Source: Candidatus Rickettsia kotlanii (GTDB lineage Bacteria; Pseudomonadota; Alphaproteobacteria; Rickettsiales; Rickettsiaceae). From it: DNA of 64,000 nt. A program made the translations under genes and the position numbers. This document shows positions 1 to 13,083 of this stretch, in pieces. The notes beneath the pieces are model-generated. The model had not been told where the DNA came from and made no database searches. It worked only from the letters and a program-made list of their open reading frames with translations. Positions within the stretch are counted from its first letter, which is position 1, and the number at the start of each line of letters is the position of its first letter. Where the stretch lies: positions 640,001-704,000 of the forward strand of contig AP027062.1 of NCBI GenBank assembly GCA_030295365.1, read 5' to 3'.

Positions 1-660
1 TATATCAGAGAATTTTAATATATCCTTGTTAATGGCAATGCTATTTTGTACGTCAGTATAATGTTTTCATGATTATTTTCATTATGTTGTGTTATTACGC
101 ATATAACATTTCCTTTTAATTTTTCGTGTTCTTCTGTAGGAAAAATATTTTTTAAAGTCTTCTATAATCCTGTTAAAGATATTAGGGGATTTTACGGTCT
201 TTTCTTTTGCTACTATGATAAATTTTAATTTATCAGTTATTTGAACTAGCTTTTTAATGAAAAATATATTGATTAACTCTTGCACTGTATCGGGTACTCC
301 GTTAGAACATTCCTAAAATACTTTTTCTGCAATTTCAAATTTTTTGGGATCATATATAGCCGGTTCATATTTATGCTGAATTTCTGGCGTTGTTTCAAAA
401 TCAAATAATTTATCAAATGTAAATTTTTCACCGTTTTTGATAATCTTAAGGTTGTTCTTAAGAGCATTTAAAAATGTGTTTTTCTCGCTATAAGGTAATC
501 CTATTACTATTGTAGCTTCTGGTGTTTTTCATGCTGGTATTAGTAAATAATTCACTTCAGTCAATGCATTTAGAATATTTGCTTTTAATAAAGAATCAAG
601 AGCAGTTTCTTCTTCTATGAAAGGTTTAATATCAATTTCTGCGAGAATTTTAAATTTCAT
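1..660 (-). pseudogene. decayed P-loop-like gene, runs off window start
   Basis: Reading leftwards from an ATG at 658-660 gives one conceptual frame interrupted by stops near 529 and 313, with a further frame change near 145 after which the frame stays open towards the window edge. The readable protein has a degenerate P-loop (VIGLPYSEKNT) and, about 90 residues later, the segment ELINIFFIKKLVQ followed by LKFIIVAKE. This layout recalls large coiled-coil P-loop proteins in which a NAFFIKKLFE / KFVLVVSE-type segment follows the nucleotide site. That resemblance is from memory and uncertain. At least two stops and one frameshift make it a pseudogene. It lies 14 bases downstream of the pbpC remnant on the same strand. 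Confidence 0.45.
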
Positions 661-674
661 ATATAACCGCTACT

Positions 675-1217
675 CTATTCTTTAATATAAATTTTTATAC
701 TGTCGCTTTTGCCGCTATCGCTGATAGCTCTAATAATAAATTCACCGGCTTTTGCTTTCCATATTACTGCGTCGTTTGGTTTTACAGTTGCTACTAATTC
801 ATTTTTCACAAACCAAAAAATGCTGTTGGTTTTATTATCGCTAATCGCACTAAAAGTAATGTTATCACTATTTTTAATTGAATGTACGGAATTTTTTAAC
901 AGGTATATAATTTTAGGTTTTTGATGATGCCAATTTATTAACCTATTGCAATGGTTTGTAGGTATCGGTTTTGGTAATATATGTATTCCTGCGTTTTGAT
1001 AAACCGAAAGCATATCTGTTAGCCATAAATTTACTGTTTTATATTCTGTTTGTCCTTTAATAAAGTTACAAGTAGGCATATCGGTTTTTAAATCTATCAA
1101 CATTTTTCTATAAATACTGGATTGTTTTATCGGTGATTTGCCTTTAATGAATAAGGTTTCTGCTTTAACCGGACACATATCATTATCGATATCTCCTGTA
1201 TCTGCACAAACTTTTAC
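675..1217 (-). pseudogene. pbpC: C-terminal remnant of penicillin-binding protein 1C
   Basis: The remnant matches the region of PbpC after the transpeptidase domain: a Cys-Ala-Asp-Thr-Gly then Cys-Pro stretch, TLFIKGKSPI, and a C-terminal beta domain with FWFVKNELVATV and KAGEFIIRAISDSGKSDSI. PbpC is a bifunctional periplasmic peptidoglycan synthase of roughly 700-800 residues. Here only about 180 C-terminal residues remain and both catalytic domains are absent. An in-frame stop lies just upstream (1218-1220), and the Sca-type remnant begins 15 bases away on the opposite strand, so the gene was cut by a rearrangement. The fragment is very unlikely to be functional. Confidence 0.7.
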
Positions 1218-1231
1218 TTAACGAGCAAGAG

Positions 1232-4200
1232 ATGGCTCTAGAAAATAGGTTTCAAGTATTGGAAATCCTTGCTAAAGCTGAAAGGGCAAATGCTGTCAGT
1301 ATTAACGATAAAATTAAAAAGGCTATACATTTTAATAACATAGAAAATTTGAATACACCTTTGGAGCAGTTAAAATATATAGCTATGACAGGCGGTGTAG
1401 ATGCTAATGACGATTTAAAAGTTGTAAATAATTATGTTGAAACTCCTTTAACAACAGAAGCTTTTGAACATGTTTTGGTACTAATATTACTGATCCTACT
1501 GTAAGAAAAGCATCGATACTAAATACTCTGAATCAGGAAACAGCCCTTTATTAAATAAGTTTAAAAGCGTAGCTACTCCGGAGGCAAAACATAAATTATT
1601 AGATCAATTTAAAAACTATGTTAATCAAAACTTAGTTGAGCTTGAGTCTAAACAATCTAGTATTCCCATCAGACAATCCGTAATGAAGTTAGCTGACCCT
1701 GCAATAGTAGTGAATTATTTAGAGCAGATGGCTAAATTAACAGAAGCATATATTGATAACGGTAACATTAAGATAGTGAATGAAAATGATAAGGTAGTTG
1801 ATAAGCAAGGTCTAAAAAGTTATAACAAGATTTTAAAAGATGCCAGTTTAATAACTAAAGATTTGGATGGTAAGAGAATGCAAGCATTGATAAATAATTT
1901 CGATGCTTTAACGATGAGCGATTTGGCACTTGTCTTAAAAAGACTGTAGGTGAAATAAGAATAGATAATGAGGATCTAGTAGGTCTATAGCACCTCAAGC
2001 AATGGCAGGAATAGTACCGCCTCCTCCGCCTCTACCAGGTGGAGTAGCAGTTCCTCCATCGGCAGGTGTAGGTATAAGACTTGCAATAGCTAGGGATATA
2101 GCAAATCTAAATGCCATAGGTGATGATGAACTAAAATTAGCAGGTTATAAATCTAAAGGCAAAAGCGATGCTGCATTAAGGGGAAGAATAGCTGCACTGG
2201 CACCGGTTGTAGGTAGAGCAGTCGCAGAAGTTCTTGTAGCTCCGAATACTTTAGACAGAATATTTCATAATGAGATGTATTTAGCTAAAAATAATGGAAA
2301 TCCTTAATACTTTAAAATTTTCCGATGTATTAAATCTAGCTCTTAATAAAGGGAACGTATGCGATAATATAGCCCTTACTCCTAAAGCAAACGAAGTAAA
2401 TACTCAAATAAATAATTGGATTAATAACAATATTGTTAATTTAATAGTGGAAAGTAATATAGATAAGATAGCGGCTAACATTATTACAAAATAAAGCTGC
2501 AGCGGCAACATTATCAAGAATTTATGAAACGGCAGCCGATAATGTAGCTGGTTTATCTAAAGCTTCTAAAACCATTACAGAGAAAAATATAACAGACACT
2601 GTACAAAATAATTTTAATGCAAAAATGAAAGCTTTAATACCTAATACTAAAGATTTCTCAAAAGAGGCAATTGTAAAATTTCTTAATATAATAAGTGATG
2701 AGAAAATAGAAACGGTATTTAATACCCCTGTTGTTGCACCGGTAATAGTGGTAGCAGGTGGATCGTCACTACCTACGAGGGTAGGATATAATGGGCTTGG
2801 GACGGTTTAGTCAGAAAGAGGAACAGTCTAAAGCCTATCGAACATCTTTTTTCTAAAAAAAATGCTGCGGTTGCAGTGGCAGTAGCTTATATTGCTCCTA
2901 CTTCTAAAATAGGGGGAAAAATACGAAACCGCTGTTCAAGCTATAGCAGATTCAGTTGATACGGATTTAAAAAGAGAGTTAGCAATAAAGACTCAAGGAA
3001 AGGAAAAACTAAAAGCATTAATTGTAGAAGAAGTTTTTAAGAAATATGCAACTAAAAATGTAGATGTACTTGATGGTAATATAAATCAATTAGCTCAAGC
3101 TATAAAAGAAGGAACCAATATTGAGTTCATAGGTCCTAAAAGAGAAGTGGCAAGTGGTATAGATCAGGAAACAAGAAATCTATGTGTTAGAATAAATCAA
3201 AATGCAGAAATTATGATTGTTCAACGTATAGAGAGGATTGTTCCTGTAGAGGGCAATATTGAAGGCTTTGATGATGATTATAATTATAATACGGGAGCGA
3301 ACAAAAGTAGAAGTATCTAGTAGTACAAATAAATCAGAATCTAAGGATTTTGAAGTTAGCCTTGAAAACTCGAAGTAAGAGGAAGCTAGACAAGAAGAGG
3401 AGGCAAAAGTAGTCGCTTCTATAAAGGAAGCCGCAGAAGCAAGCATTGTTGAAGCTGCTGAAGTTGTAGAAATGCAAAATGCAGTAAAACAAGACAAAGA
3501 AATGATTGGAGCAATATATAATCCGATGCATGATATCACTCAAATGAGCTGTAATATTATATCGCATAGAATGTTCTCTAGTGCTGCGGTTGCTGCGTGT
3601 GATGAAGATGAAAAAGTGTTAGATAAAAGCCTTTGGATTGCAGGTACTTACGGTATTAATACGCAACAAGGTTTTGCCGATTATAAAGGTCATGCTTCAG
3701 GCGGTACTATAGGTTTTGATATTGGTTCTGATAACTACAAAGATTTAGTCGGTATTGCTTATACTAAATTGGATTCAAAGTGTAAATCTAACGGTAGCAG
3801 ATTAAATACTAATATCGATAGCCATATCGTAACTTTATACGGACAAAAAGAATTACCGAAAAACTTTATGGTACAAGCTATGTTTGCTTATAATCATAAT
3901 ATAGTAAAGAGTAAAATCAACCATTTAGGTACTATTGCAACCGGTAAATATAAGAATAATAATTATAACTTTGAAACTTTATTAAGTTATAATCATCTTA
4001 TGAATGGTGATATTACTCTTACTCCAAATCTTGGTATAAGATACGGCCACTCTAAAGACGATACATATCAAGAAAGTGATGTAGGTATTCAGCATTTGAG
4101 TATTGCTTCTAAAAAGCAGTATTGATGAAGCAGTATTTTAGGCGGGAAGGTAGAAGGTAGATTTAGTACCGCAGAAAATAGCTGACGGTTTTAGTGTTAC

Positions 4201-4453
4201 GCCTGCACTTCAAGCATCTGTAGAACATTACTTTAATGATAATAGTAAAAAACTTAATGCTAAAGTATAATGGAAAGATAGAGAAGTTAATGAAACTATC
4301 GCATTACCGAAGCAGCCTAAAGTTGCTTATAATATCGATGCTAGCGTTTTAACTAAAAAAGATAATGTAAGCGTATTACTTGAATATAACTGTCATTTAC
4401 AAAAGAAATATCAAAGCCATCAAGGCTTTGTGAAGTTGAAAGTGAAGTTATAA
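1232..4453 (+). pseudogene. Sca-family autotransporter, multiply frameshifted
   Basis: Successive open stretches (1232-1504, 1683-1949, 2002-2307, 2294-2494, 2625-2810, 3472-4125 and a tail to 4453) read as one decayed surface protein. The first piece lacks a signal peptide, so the 5' end is gone. The passenger is helical, with a proline tract (IVPPPPPLPGG at about 2008-2040) like the FH1-type tracts of rickettsial Sca proteins. The last 300 residues are an autotransporter beta-barrel: LWIAGTYGINTQQG, glycine-containing amphipathic strands, NLGIRYGHSKDD, and a terminal strand LKLKVKL at 4430-4453. Known Sca proteins carry a signal peptide, passenger and barrel and act in adhesion or actin motility. 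Which Sca number this is cannot be decided here. Confidence 0.8.
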
Positions 4454-4462
4454 CAGCTAAAA

Positions 4463-4584
4463 TCGTCATTGCGAGAAAAAACTGTAAGTTTTGACGAAGC
4501 AATCCAGTAAAAATGTTAATTTATAGCGTTTTTTTTATTTTTTGTGGATTGCCACGCAGCCTACAGCTTGCTCGCAATGATGAC
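4463..4584. repeat. palindromic repeat, TCATTGCGAG family (A)
   Basis: The ends are inverted: TCGTCATTGCGAG on the left and CTCGCAATGATGA on the right, enclosing an imperfect hairpin with GACGAAGCAATCC and GGATTGCCACG arms. The same family recurs about a dozen times in the window, nearly always just after a gene end. It sits between the autotransporter remnant and the convergent usp gene. Confidence 0.8.
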
Positions 4585-4633
4585 TATGGACCCACGCTAG
4601 CAATGTACTCCCAAGAGTTGTAAATAATACTTA

Positions 4634-5080
4634 TTACTCGTCTCTTACTACTAACACTGATATATCTGAATGACGGACAATTTTAGAAGCATTAGGTCCA
4701 AGCATATAATCTTTTAATTGTAGTCTGACTGCAGAGATTATTATTAAATCGGCTTTAATTTCATTAGAGTGCTTAATTATTTCATCATAAACGGCACCGC
4801 TACCTATATAATAATCTGTTTCAATTTCATCGGGAATATATTGTTTGATAAGCGCTTTAATTTGAGTTTTATACTTTTCTTTTTTCGTCGTTCTCCAATG
4901 TTTAGGTAAATAATCTTCAAACATTTTCATACCAAATTCAGGAATTACATACATAAAATGTAATTTTGCTTGAAAGTTCGTTGCAAGCATTAAAGCCTTA
5001 GCAAGAATACCTTTTATAGATTTTTTATCATTTAAATCTATAGGTATAAGTATATTTTTAAATATAGTATTTTCAGACAT
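4634..5080 (-). CDS. universal stress protein family (UspA-like)
   Basis: The product is 148 residues, the usual length of a single Usp domain. It opens with an ILIPIDLND strand at residues 10-18, where Usp proteins place the nucleotide-facing Asp. It ends with LGPNASKIVRHSDISVLVVRD, in the position of the ATP-binding glycine/serine loop and last strand. The loop reads L-G-P-N rather than the common G-S/T pair, so ATP binding is uncertain. Usp proteins are cytosolic stress proteins of loosely defined role. The start lies 9 bases after the TAXI protein gene, so it is probably the last gene of the hscB-to-usp run. Confidence 0.8.
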   Translation of the reverse strand: MSENTIFKNILIPIDLNDKKSIKGILAKALMLATNFQAKLHFMYVIPEFGMKMFEDYLPKHWRTTKKEKYKTQIKALIKQYIPDEIETDYYIGSGAVYDEIIKHSNEIKADLIIISAVRLQLKDYMLGPNASKIVRHSDISVLVVRDE

Positions 5081-5089
5081 AAGATATTA

Positions 5090-6031
5090 TTAGTTTTTGT
5101 TTCTTACTGAATCATGTTTTGGTAGAACAAAATTTTTAGTATCGGTGAAATAGTTAATATCCAGGTTATTTAATAAGTAATTAGAAAGTTTAAAATTTGC
5201 TACGTTTCTATGAAAAGCTCCGATAAACTTATCTAAAACATCACGATTCGTCTCATCTCTAGTTACTAGGATTGCCGATACTTTTACTGTAGTTTGATCA
5301 TCGGTAATCCCTGGATATAAGCCCTTATGAAGTATGGCTTTATGAAAAGCTCTATTTTGTTTTATTAATTCCGTTATTTTATCATTGTCAATTGAAATGA
5401 AATCAATTTTACACTTATGAGCTATTAAATTTACTAAGGGGTTGGAATGTCCAACCATCATTATTATAGCATCTATTTCCTTATTACAGAATTGATCACT
5501 AGCATCTGCATAATTAATGTGTAGCTCTTCAGGTTCCTTAGCAAATTTATATAAAGAACGTACGATATCATAAGTAATATTACTACTGGAAAATGCCGGA
5601 CCGTTAGTTATTTTTTTGCCGTCAATATCAGCAAAAACTTTTATTTTATCTTCATCTTTTACAATAACCGTAAAAAACTCATCATGTAGATTAAGCACCT
5701 GACGTAAATTTTGCATTTTTTCTTGATCGTGATAATAACCTATGCCCTCATATGCTTCTACTGCAATATTAGCTTGCACTAGGGCTAAATCAATTTTGCC
5801 TTGTTGTAATAATTTTAAATTTTCTATACTACCGTTTGTTGCAACAACTTCGCATTTAATATGTTCATTATTTTTATCGTCATTTGTAATAGTCTTGCAT
5901 AAATCAAGTCCAATAGCATAATATCCTTTTAAAATAGAGCCGGTACCGATTTTGATGACTCTTGGAGCAGCATAAATATTACTGCAAATAAGAAATATGC
6001 TAATAATAGTCGCTAGTTTAAAATTATTCAT
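5090..6031 (-). CDS. TAXI-type TRAP transporter substrate-binding protein
   Basis: The product has 313 residues and a Sec signal peptide ending near residue 22 (hydrophobic run, then YAAPRVIKIGTGS). The mature start IKIGTGSILKGYYAIG is the typical TAXI-family opening, followed by a two-lobed periplasmic-binding fold with GKKITNGPAFSSSN around residues 150-163. TAXI proteins capture small organic acids or glutamate-like solutes for a TRAP permease in the inner membrane. No TRAP permease gene lies anywhere in this window, so the partner is elsewhere or lost. It is 4 bases from the upstream DUF2125-like gene and 9 from usp, suggesting cotranscription. The substrate is not predictable. Confidence 0.8.
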   Translation of the reverse strand: MNNFKLATIISIFLICSNIYAAPRVIKIGTGSILKGYYAIGLDLCKTITNDDKNNEHIKCEVVATNGSIENLKLLQQGKIDLALVQANIAVEAYEGIGYYHDQEKMQNLRQVLNLHDEFFTVIVKDEDKIKVFADIDGKKITNGPAFSSSNITYDIVRSLYKFAKEPEELHINYADASDQFCNKEIDAIIMMVGHSNPLVNLIAHKCKIDFISIDNDKITELIKQNRAFHKAILHKGLYPGITDDQTTVKVSAILVTRDETNRDVLDKFIGAFHRNVANFKLSNYLLNNLDINYFTDTKNFVLPKHDSVRNKN

Positions 6032-6035
6032 AAAA

Positions 6036-7106
6036 CTAATTTGAATTATTTGCGGTATTTTGGTCTTCTTTATGTGTACTAAGTTTTAGTTCTAATAAAT
6101 TAATAGAACCAATATTTATTCCTTTGTCTGAAAATTCAATATCAAACTTAGCTTTTTCTATATTGTTGTAAGCTGAATTTGAATCATTTTGCTCTGTATT
6201 TAATGGTGCGTCGGAAGCTTTATTAATTGCTTTAGCAATAATTGTTTTAATTATTTTCTTAGAAAAAATAATATTATTCGGTAATAATTTCTCAACTATG
6301 GAATTATAATTTTCCAGCTCAAAATGTAGTTTTCCTTTCGGTAATTTATTGGCAAAGAGTTGTAAAGCACCGTTTAAATTAACTTTAGAATCATTATCAC
6401 AAGTAAAAATAAATCTTTCTATATTAAAATTTTGTAAAATAGCTGAATCTTCCCTGCCTGCAGCAAATTTTAGAGAAGCAGCAATATCAAAACTAGCATT
6501 TTTAAAATTCAAAATATCTTTTTCTGAATAATAATTCATGTTTAAAAATAAGGATATATTGTCCTCACTTGCTAAATTCTGTTTTCGTATAAGAAATGCT
6601 AAATCATTAATTTTAAAGATTTCTTGATTATCTTTAAATATCAATAATGCTTTATTATTTAACTGAATTGATTTTAATATTTCTTTTAAGTTATCATCTT
6701 TTGATATTTTATATAAAGGTTTATTAAATTTTCCTATACCCTTTATGTCATCATCGCTGCGTACATCATAGGTAAATATTTTATTGCCGTAATTATCGAT
6801 TTCTCTAATAAAAGGACCGAAATTAAGAGCGGCTCTTTTAGTACTAAAAGCTATATTTAGGACAATATTTTCGCATGTAAATTCTGAAGAATTTACATGA
6901 TCAATTAATTTTACTTTAGGATCCGTTACGGTAATTTCCCAATTAAAAGGATAGCCTGAAAACCTAACTGCATTATAAGATATTTGAAGATTATCGGATT
7001 CAGAATTCTTAATTAAACTTACAATGTTATTTTTTATAGTATATGCAGTTGCAAACCATATTATTGTAAAGGTTAAAAACACAAAAAAAAGTATTTTACG
7101 TATCAC
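6036..7106 (-). CDS. membrane-anchored protein, DUF2125-like
   Basis: The product has 356 residues, starts at GTG (7104-7106), and has one N-terminal membrane segment (about residues 4-22) followed by a large presumably periplasmic part. After the anchor comes [19 protein letters not shown], the 'phenylalanine/proline and beta strand' pattern seen in alphaproteobacterial DUF2125 proteins, which resemble AsmA-like envelope proteins. No catalytic motif is visible. It starts 12 bases after fdx. A second protein of similar plan is encoded at 39519-41105. The family name is recalled rather than searched, and the function is unknown. Confidence 0.55.
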   Translation of the reverse strand: MIRKILFFVFLTFTIIWFATAYTIKNNIVSLIKNSESDNLQISYNAVRFSGYPFNWEITVTDPKVKLIDHVNSSEFTCENIVLNIAFSTKRAALNFGPFIREIDNYGNKIFTYDVRSDDDIKGIGKFNKPLYKISKDDNLKEILKSIQLNNKALLIFKDNQEIFKINDLAFLIRKQNLASEDNISLFLNMNYYSEKDILNFKNASFDIAASLKFAAGREDSAILQNFNIERFIFTCDNDSKVNLNGALQLFANKLPKGKLHFELENYNSIVEKLLPNNIIFSKKIIKTIIAKAINKASDAPLNTEQNDSNSAYNNIEKAKFDIEFSDKGINIGSINLLELKLSTHKEDQNTANNSN

Positions 7107-7118
7107 TGTTTTAATCCA

Positions 7119-7457
7119 TTATAATTTTATATTACGAGTAGCAGAAGGAAGGCGTACTTTTATGCCGTCTAATTCTTCGGTTAAAATAATTTGACATCCC
7201 AATCTAGAAGTATCGGTAAGACCAAAGGCTAAGTCAAGCATATCTTCCTCTGCTTCCGTAGGTTTTTTAAATTTGTTGTAAAATTCTTCTTCTAAAATAA
7301 CGTGACAAGTAGCACAAGCAAGTGATCCTTCACAAGCTCCTTCAAGGTCTAGATCGTTACTATGGGCAATTTCTAAAATAGAAAGCCCTATTGGTGCTTC
7401 TACTGTTTTTGCTTCTCCATCATTTATAATAAATGTTACTTTTATTTTTCCTGACAT
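7119..7457 (-). CDS. fdx: [2Fe-2S] ferredoxin of Fe-S cluster assembly
   Basis: The product has 112 residues. Cysteines at 41, 47, 50 and 87 give the adrenodoxin-type spacing C-x5-C-x2-C-x36-C that binds one [2Fe-2S] cluster, and SRLGCQI carries the last ligand. Isc ferredoxins donate electrons for cluster building on IscU. It lies 49 bases after hscA on the same strand, in the usual hscB-hscA-fdx order, which supports the Isc assignment rather than a respiratory ferredoxin. Confidence 0.92.
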   Translation of the reverse strand: MSGKIKVTFIINDGEAKTVEAPIGLSILEIAHSNDLDLEGACEGSLACATCHVILEEEFYNKFKKPTEAEEDMLDLAFGLTDTSRLGCQIILTEELDGIKVRLPSATRNIKL

Positions 7458-7506
7458 TCTTCTTATTTTTCCTTATCTAAATTAGTTCGATTATATATAA
7501 CTGAGG

Positions 7507-9803
<2,297 letters not shown>

Positions 9804-9846
9804 CTAAACTGCTCTATCATATATCAAAAATTAAAAAAATACAATT

Positions 9847-10428
9847 ATGGAAGTAGATCTATTACATTTTGAAAAAAAATATCATAACTGTATTGTAGCA
9901 GGTATAGATGAAGCAGGTAGAGGACCGCTTGCAGGTCCAGTAGTAGCAAGTGCCGTTATAATAGATAACACCAATATTATAACGGGCATTAAAGATTCTA
10001 AAAAGCTTTCCAAAAAGAAAAGAGAATTACTATATGAACAAATCACTAGTAATTATGTTTGGGCAACTGCTATTATTTCTCATACCGAAATTGATGATAT
10101 TAATATATTAGAGGCAACTAAAAAAGCTTGTTCTATTGCTGTGGCAAATCTTAGCCTTGAGCCAGAAATAGTGTTAGTTGACGGTAATATGCAGTTTAAG
10201 GATGAAAGGTTTGTCAGTATAATTAACGGTGATAATTTATCATTATCGATTGCTGCGGCTTCTATTGTTGCAAAAGTTACTAGGGATCGTTTGATGCTAG
10301 ACTTAAGTGCTGAATTCCCCCAATATTTATGGCACAAAAATTCCGGCTATGGTACCAAAGAACATATCGAAGCTATTAATATACACGGCTTATCACCGTA
10401 TCATCGTAGGAGTTTTAGGTGTTGTTAA
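9847..10428 (+). CDS. rnhB: ribonuclease HII
   Basis: The product has 193 residues, standard for RNase HII, which cuts RNA in RNA-DNA hybrids and single ribonucleotides in DNA. The acidic metal site is present: GIDEAGRGPLAGP at 19-31 gives Asp21 and Glu22, VDGN gives Asp112, and KVTRDRLM gives Asp147. The C-terminus HGLSPYHRRSF fits the family. The gene is monocistronic as far as can be seen and is followed by a family A palindromic repeat. Confidence 0.95.
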   Translation: MEVDLLHFEKKYHNCIVAGIDEAGRGPLAGPVVASAVIIDNTNIITGIKDSKKLSKKKRELLYEQITSNYVWATAIISHTEIDDINILEATKKACSIAVANLSLEPEIVLVDGNMQFKDERFVSIINGDNLSLSIAAASIVAKVTRDRLMLDLSAEFPQYLWHKNSGYGTKEHIEAINIHGLSPYHRRSFRCC

Positions 10429-10440
10429 TGGTATTGCCTG

Positions 10441-10535
10441 TGTGGACACTGAATCGTCATTGTGAGCAGCCATAGGCTTGCGTAATCTCAGAAAATAATA
10501 ACAAGCAATGACGATGACGATTTTGGTATCCACAA
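10441..10535. repeat. palindromic repeat, family A
   Basis: The ends TGTGGACACTGAATCGTCATTG and CAATGACGATGACGATTTTGGTATCCACA are inverted copies of each other. It fills the convergent gap between rnhB and uvrB, where it could form a transcript-end hairpin for both genes. Confidence 0.8.
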
Positions 10536-10545
10536 ACGCACACTA

Positions 10546-12531
10546 TTAACTCAACTCAAGTGCTGCCTCTTCTAGAGTTTTTAGCTGATCACGGAGTTTT
10601 GCGGCGTGCTCAAATTCAAGATTACTTGCGGCTTTAAGCATTTCTTTCTTTAATTTATCAATATGGCTTTTTAGCTTAGTAGGATTATCAAATAAAGTAT
10701 GAGCTTGTTTTTTATCAAGCTTACTATCGATTTTTTCAAATTCTGCTAAAGCGTGCATAGCACGGTTGATGGTTTTTGGAATTATGCCGTGTTTTTCATT
10801 ATATTCCTGCTGAATTTGCCTTCTACGTAACGTTTTACTAACGGCTTTATCGATAGATTTAGTCATTTTATCGGCATAAAGTATAACTCTACCCGCGCTA
10901 TTTCTTGCAGCTCTTCCTATTGTTTGTATTAGAGATACTTCCGACCGCAAAAACCCCTCTTTGTCTGCATCAAGTATAGCAACTAAGCCGCATTCAGGGA
11001 GGTCAAGCCCCTCCCTTAATAGATTAACACCGACTAAAATATCAATAGTACCTTGTCTTAAATCTCGTAAAATCTCTATACGCTCTAGAGTATGAACGTT
11101 AGAATGTAAATGAGAAGTTTTATATTTTAGCTCCTGCAAATAGGCGGTTAAGTCTTCTGCTATTTTTTTAGTTAAGGTGGTGATTAGAACACGAAAACCT
11201 TGAGCGATAGTGTTTTGAATTTCGCTAATTAAATCCTCAACTTGGTTAGTAGCGGGTTTGATAATACATTCAGGATCAAGCAGCCCCGTAGGTCTGATAA
11301 TCAATTCTACAACCGTGCCGCCGGTTTCTTCTAACTCGAACAGTCCTGGAGTTGCAGATACAAACACAGTTTGTGGTCTAAATTTGTTCCATTCTTCAAA
11401 TTTTAAAGGTCTGTTATCAAGTGCAGAGGGTAGACGAAACCCATGCTCTACCAAAACTTCTTTCCTTGCTCGATCGCCGTTATACATCGCTCTAATTTGT
11501 GGTATGGATACATGGCTTTCATCAACAAATAATAATGCATCTTTTGGTAGGTATTCGAATAATGTAGGAGGCGGCTCACCGGCATTACGTCCTGTGAAAA
11601 AGCGAGAGTAGTTTTCAATGCCTTTACAGCTGCCGGTTTCCGTCAACATTTCAAGATCATATTGAGTACGTTGATTTAGCCTTTGAGTTTCAAGTGGTTT
11701 GTTTTGTGACTTTAAAAACTCTAAGCGTTTTTGTAATTCTTCTTCAATACCTGATATGGCATGATTGACTGTTTCTTGAGGCATCACAAAATGTGAATTA
11801 CCAAAAACCATAGCTTTATCGAGCTTAGCAAGTTTTTCACCGGTTAGGGGATCAAATTCATGGATATATTCGAGTTCATTACCGAAAAACGATAAACGCC
11901 AAGCTTTATCGCTGTAATGTGAGGGGAAAATATCGATGTTGTCGCCTTTAACTCTAAAACAACCACGCTCAAATCCAATATCGTTACGCTCATATTGTAG
12001 ATTTATCAAATCGTTTAGTAGCTGATCACGAGGGTAGCTTTGACCAGGCTCTAGGTTAACCATCATTTGGTAATATAAGTCGGGAGAGCCAAGCCCGTAA
12101 ATACAAGAAACGGAAGAAACTACTATCACGTCACGACGCGCTAATAGTGATCTTGTAGCGGAATGACGCATTAAATCAATCTGTTCGTTAATTGCTGAGT
12201 CTTTTTCTATAAAAGTATCGGTGCGTGCTATATAAGCTTCGGGCTGGTAATAATCATAATATGAGACAAAGTATTCAACGGCATTCTTTGGAAAAATCGA
12301 TTTCATCTCTGAATAGATTTGGGCAGCTAAAGTTTTATTATGAGCCATAATAAGAGTAGGACGATTAGTTCTCTCTATAATATTTGCCATAGTAAAGGTT
12401 TTGCCTGATCCCGTAATACCAAGCAACATTTGTGAGCGTTTTTTGCTACTTAAACCTGCTATAATTTCATCTATTGCTTTTGGTTGATCGCCTGCCGGTT
12501 TATATTCTGAGATAATAGAAAAATTATTCAT
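10546..12531 (-). CDS. uvrB: excinuclease ABC subunit B
   Basis: The product has 661 residues, a normal length. The Walker A motif GITGSGKTF is at 38-46, the beta-hairpin [10 protein letters not shown] that clamps DNA at 91-100, and the helicase box VDESH follows later. The motifs [13 protein letters not shown] and the C-terminal UVR domain ([20 protein letters not shown]) that recruits UvrC are intact. UvrB verifies damage delivered by UvrA and loads UvrC during nucleotide excision repair. It stands alone on the minus strand and is convergent with rnhB. Confidence 0.97.
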   Translation of the reverse strand: MNNFSIISEYKPAGDQPKAIDEIIAGLSSKKRSQMLLGITGSGKTFTMANIIERTNRPTLIMAHNKTLAAQIYSEMKSIFPKNAVEYFVSYYDYYQPEAYIARTDTFIEKDSAINEQIDLMRHSATRSLLARRDVIVVSSVSCIYGLGSPDLYYQMMVNLEPGQSYPRDQLLNDLINLQYERNDIGFERGCFRVKGDNIDIFPSHYSDKAWRLSFFGNELEYIHEFDPLTGEKLAKLDKAMVFGNSHFVMPQETVNHAISGIEEELQKRLEFLKSQNKPLETQRLNQRTQYDLEMLTETGSCKGIENYSRFFTGRNAGEPPPTLFEYLPKDALLFVDESHVSIPQIRAMYNGDRARKEVLVEHGFRLPSALDNRPLKFEEWNKFRPQTVFVSATPGLFELEETGGTVVELIIRPTGLLDPECIIKPATNQVEDLISEIQNTIAQGFRVLITTLTKKIAEDLTAYLQELKYKTSHLHSNVHTLERIEILRDLRQGTIDILVGVNLLREGLDLPECGLVAILDADKEGFLRSEVSLIQTIGRAARNSAGRVILYADKMTKSIDKAVSKTLRRRQIQQEYNEKHGIIPKTINRAMHALAEFEKIDSKLDKKQAHTLFDNPTKLKSHIDKLKKEMLKAASNLEFEHAAKLRDQLKTLEEAALELS

Positions 12532-12601
12532 GCATTTTTACTTGCTTTAAAAACTATAGTTTAAGATAATATATTAAAACCTAACAAAAAAATATAACAT
12601 T

Positions 12602-12910
12602 ATGAATAAAGTTGTATTACACACAATTATTATTTATACTCTCGCTAGTTGTCCTTATTGTATAAAAGCTAAAGCATTGCTTGATAAGAAAAATGTTGCG
12701 TATGAGGAAATTGAAGTAAGTAATTTTACTCAGGAAGAGAAAGAAAAATTTATTAAGAAATCCAGTAGGAAAAAAACCGTCCCGCAGATATTTATAGATA
12801 ATATGCATGTTGGCGGTTGCGATGCTCTATTTGAGCTTGAAAAAGAGGGGAGGCTAGATAAGCTATTAGAAAATCAGCCAAAGAAGACTTTACCTGCTGC
12901 CGGAGCTTAA
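12602..12910 (+). CDS. grxC: glutaredoxin (dithiol, GrxC type)
   Basis: The product has 102 residues with the redox motif CPYC at 17-20, the cis-proline segment TVPQIF, and GGCDALFELE that binds glutathione. Dithiol glutaredoxins reduce disulfides with glutathione in the cytosol. The 17-residue tail after the fold is rich in Lys, Pro and Ala. It is divergent from uvrB and lies upstream of the ATM1-type exporter, with a palindromic repeat between. Confidence 0.92.
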   Translation: MNKVVLHTIIIYTLASCPYCIKAKALLDKKNVAYEEIEVSNFTQEEKEKFIKKSSRKKTVPQIFIDNMHVGGCDALFELEKEGRLDKLLENQPKKTLPAAGA

Positions 12911-12920
12911 TTAATAAAAA

Positions 12921-13064
12921 CGTCATTGCAAGGAAATTACGAAGTAATTGACGAAGCAATCTAAGGAGTTTGTTATTATTTCATGAGATTGCCAAGCTCC
13001 CTACGGTCGTTCGCAATGACGATTTAGTATCCACGCGAGCAATACCCGCTTGCAATGATGCTGA
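12921..13064. repeat. palindromic repeat, family A
   Basis: It starts CGTCATTGCAAGGAAATTAC and its main palindrome ends TCGCAATGACGATTT, with a further GCTTGCAATGATG copy at the right. It lies between grxC and the ABC exporter. The exporter frame is open through part of it, which would give a spurious N-terminal extension from an ATG at 12970. Confidence 0.8.
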
Positions 13065-13083
13065 AAACTACAGAAACTTCAAA

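Noticed and set aside
12970-13083. ATG at 12970 as start of the ATM1-type exporter
   Set aside because: The 38 extra codons are translation of a palindromic repeat; the ATG at 13084 starts at the conserved protein.
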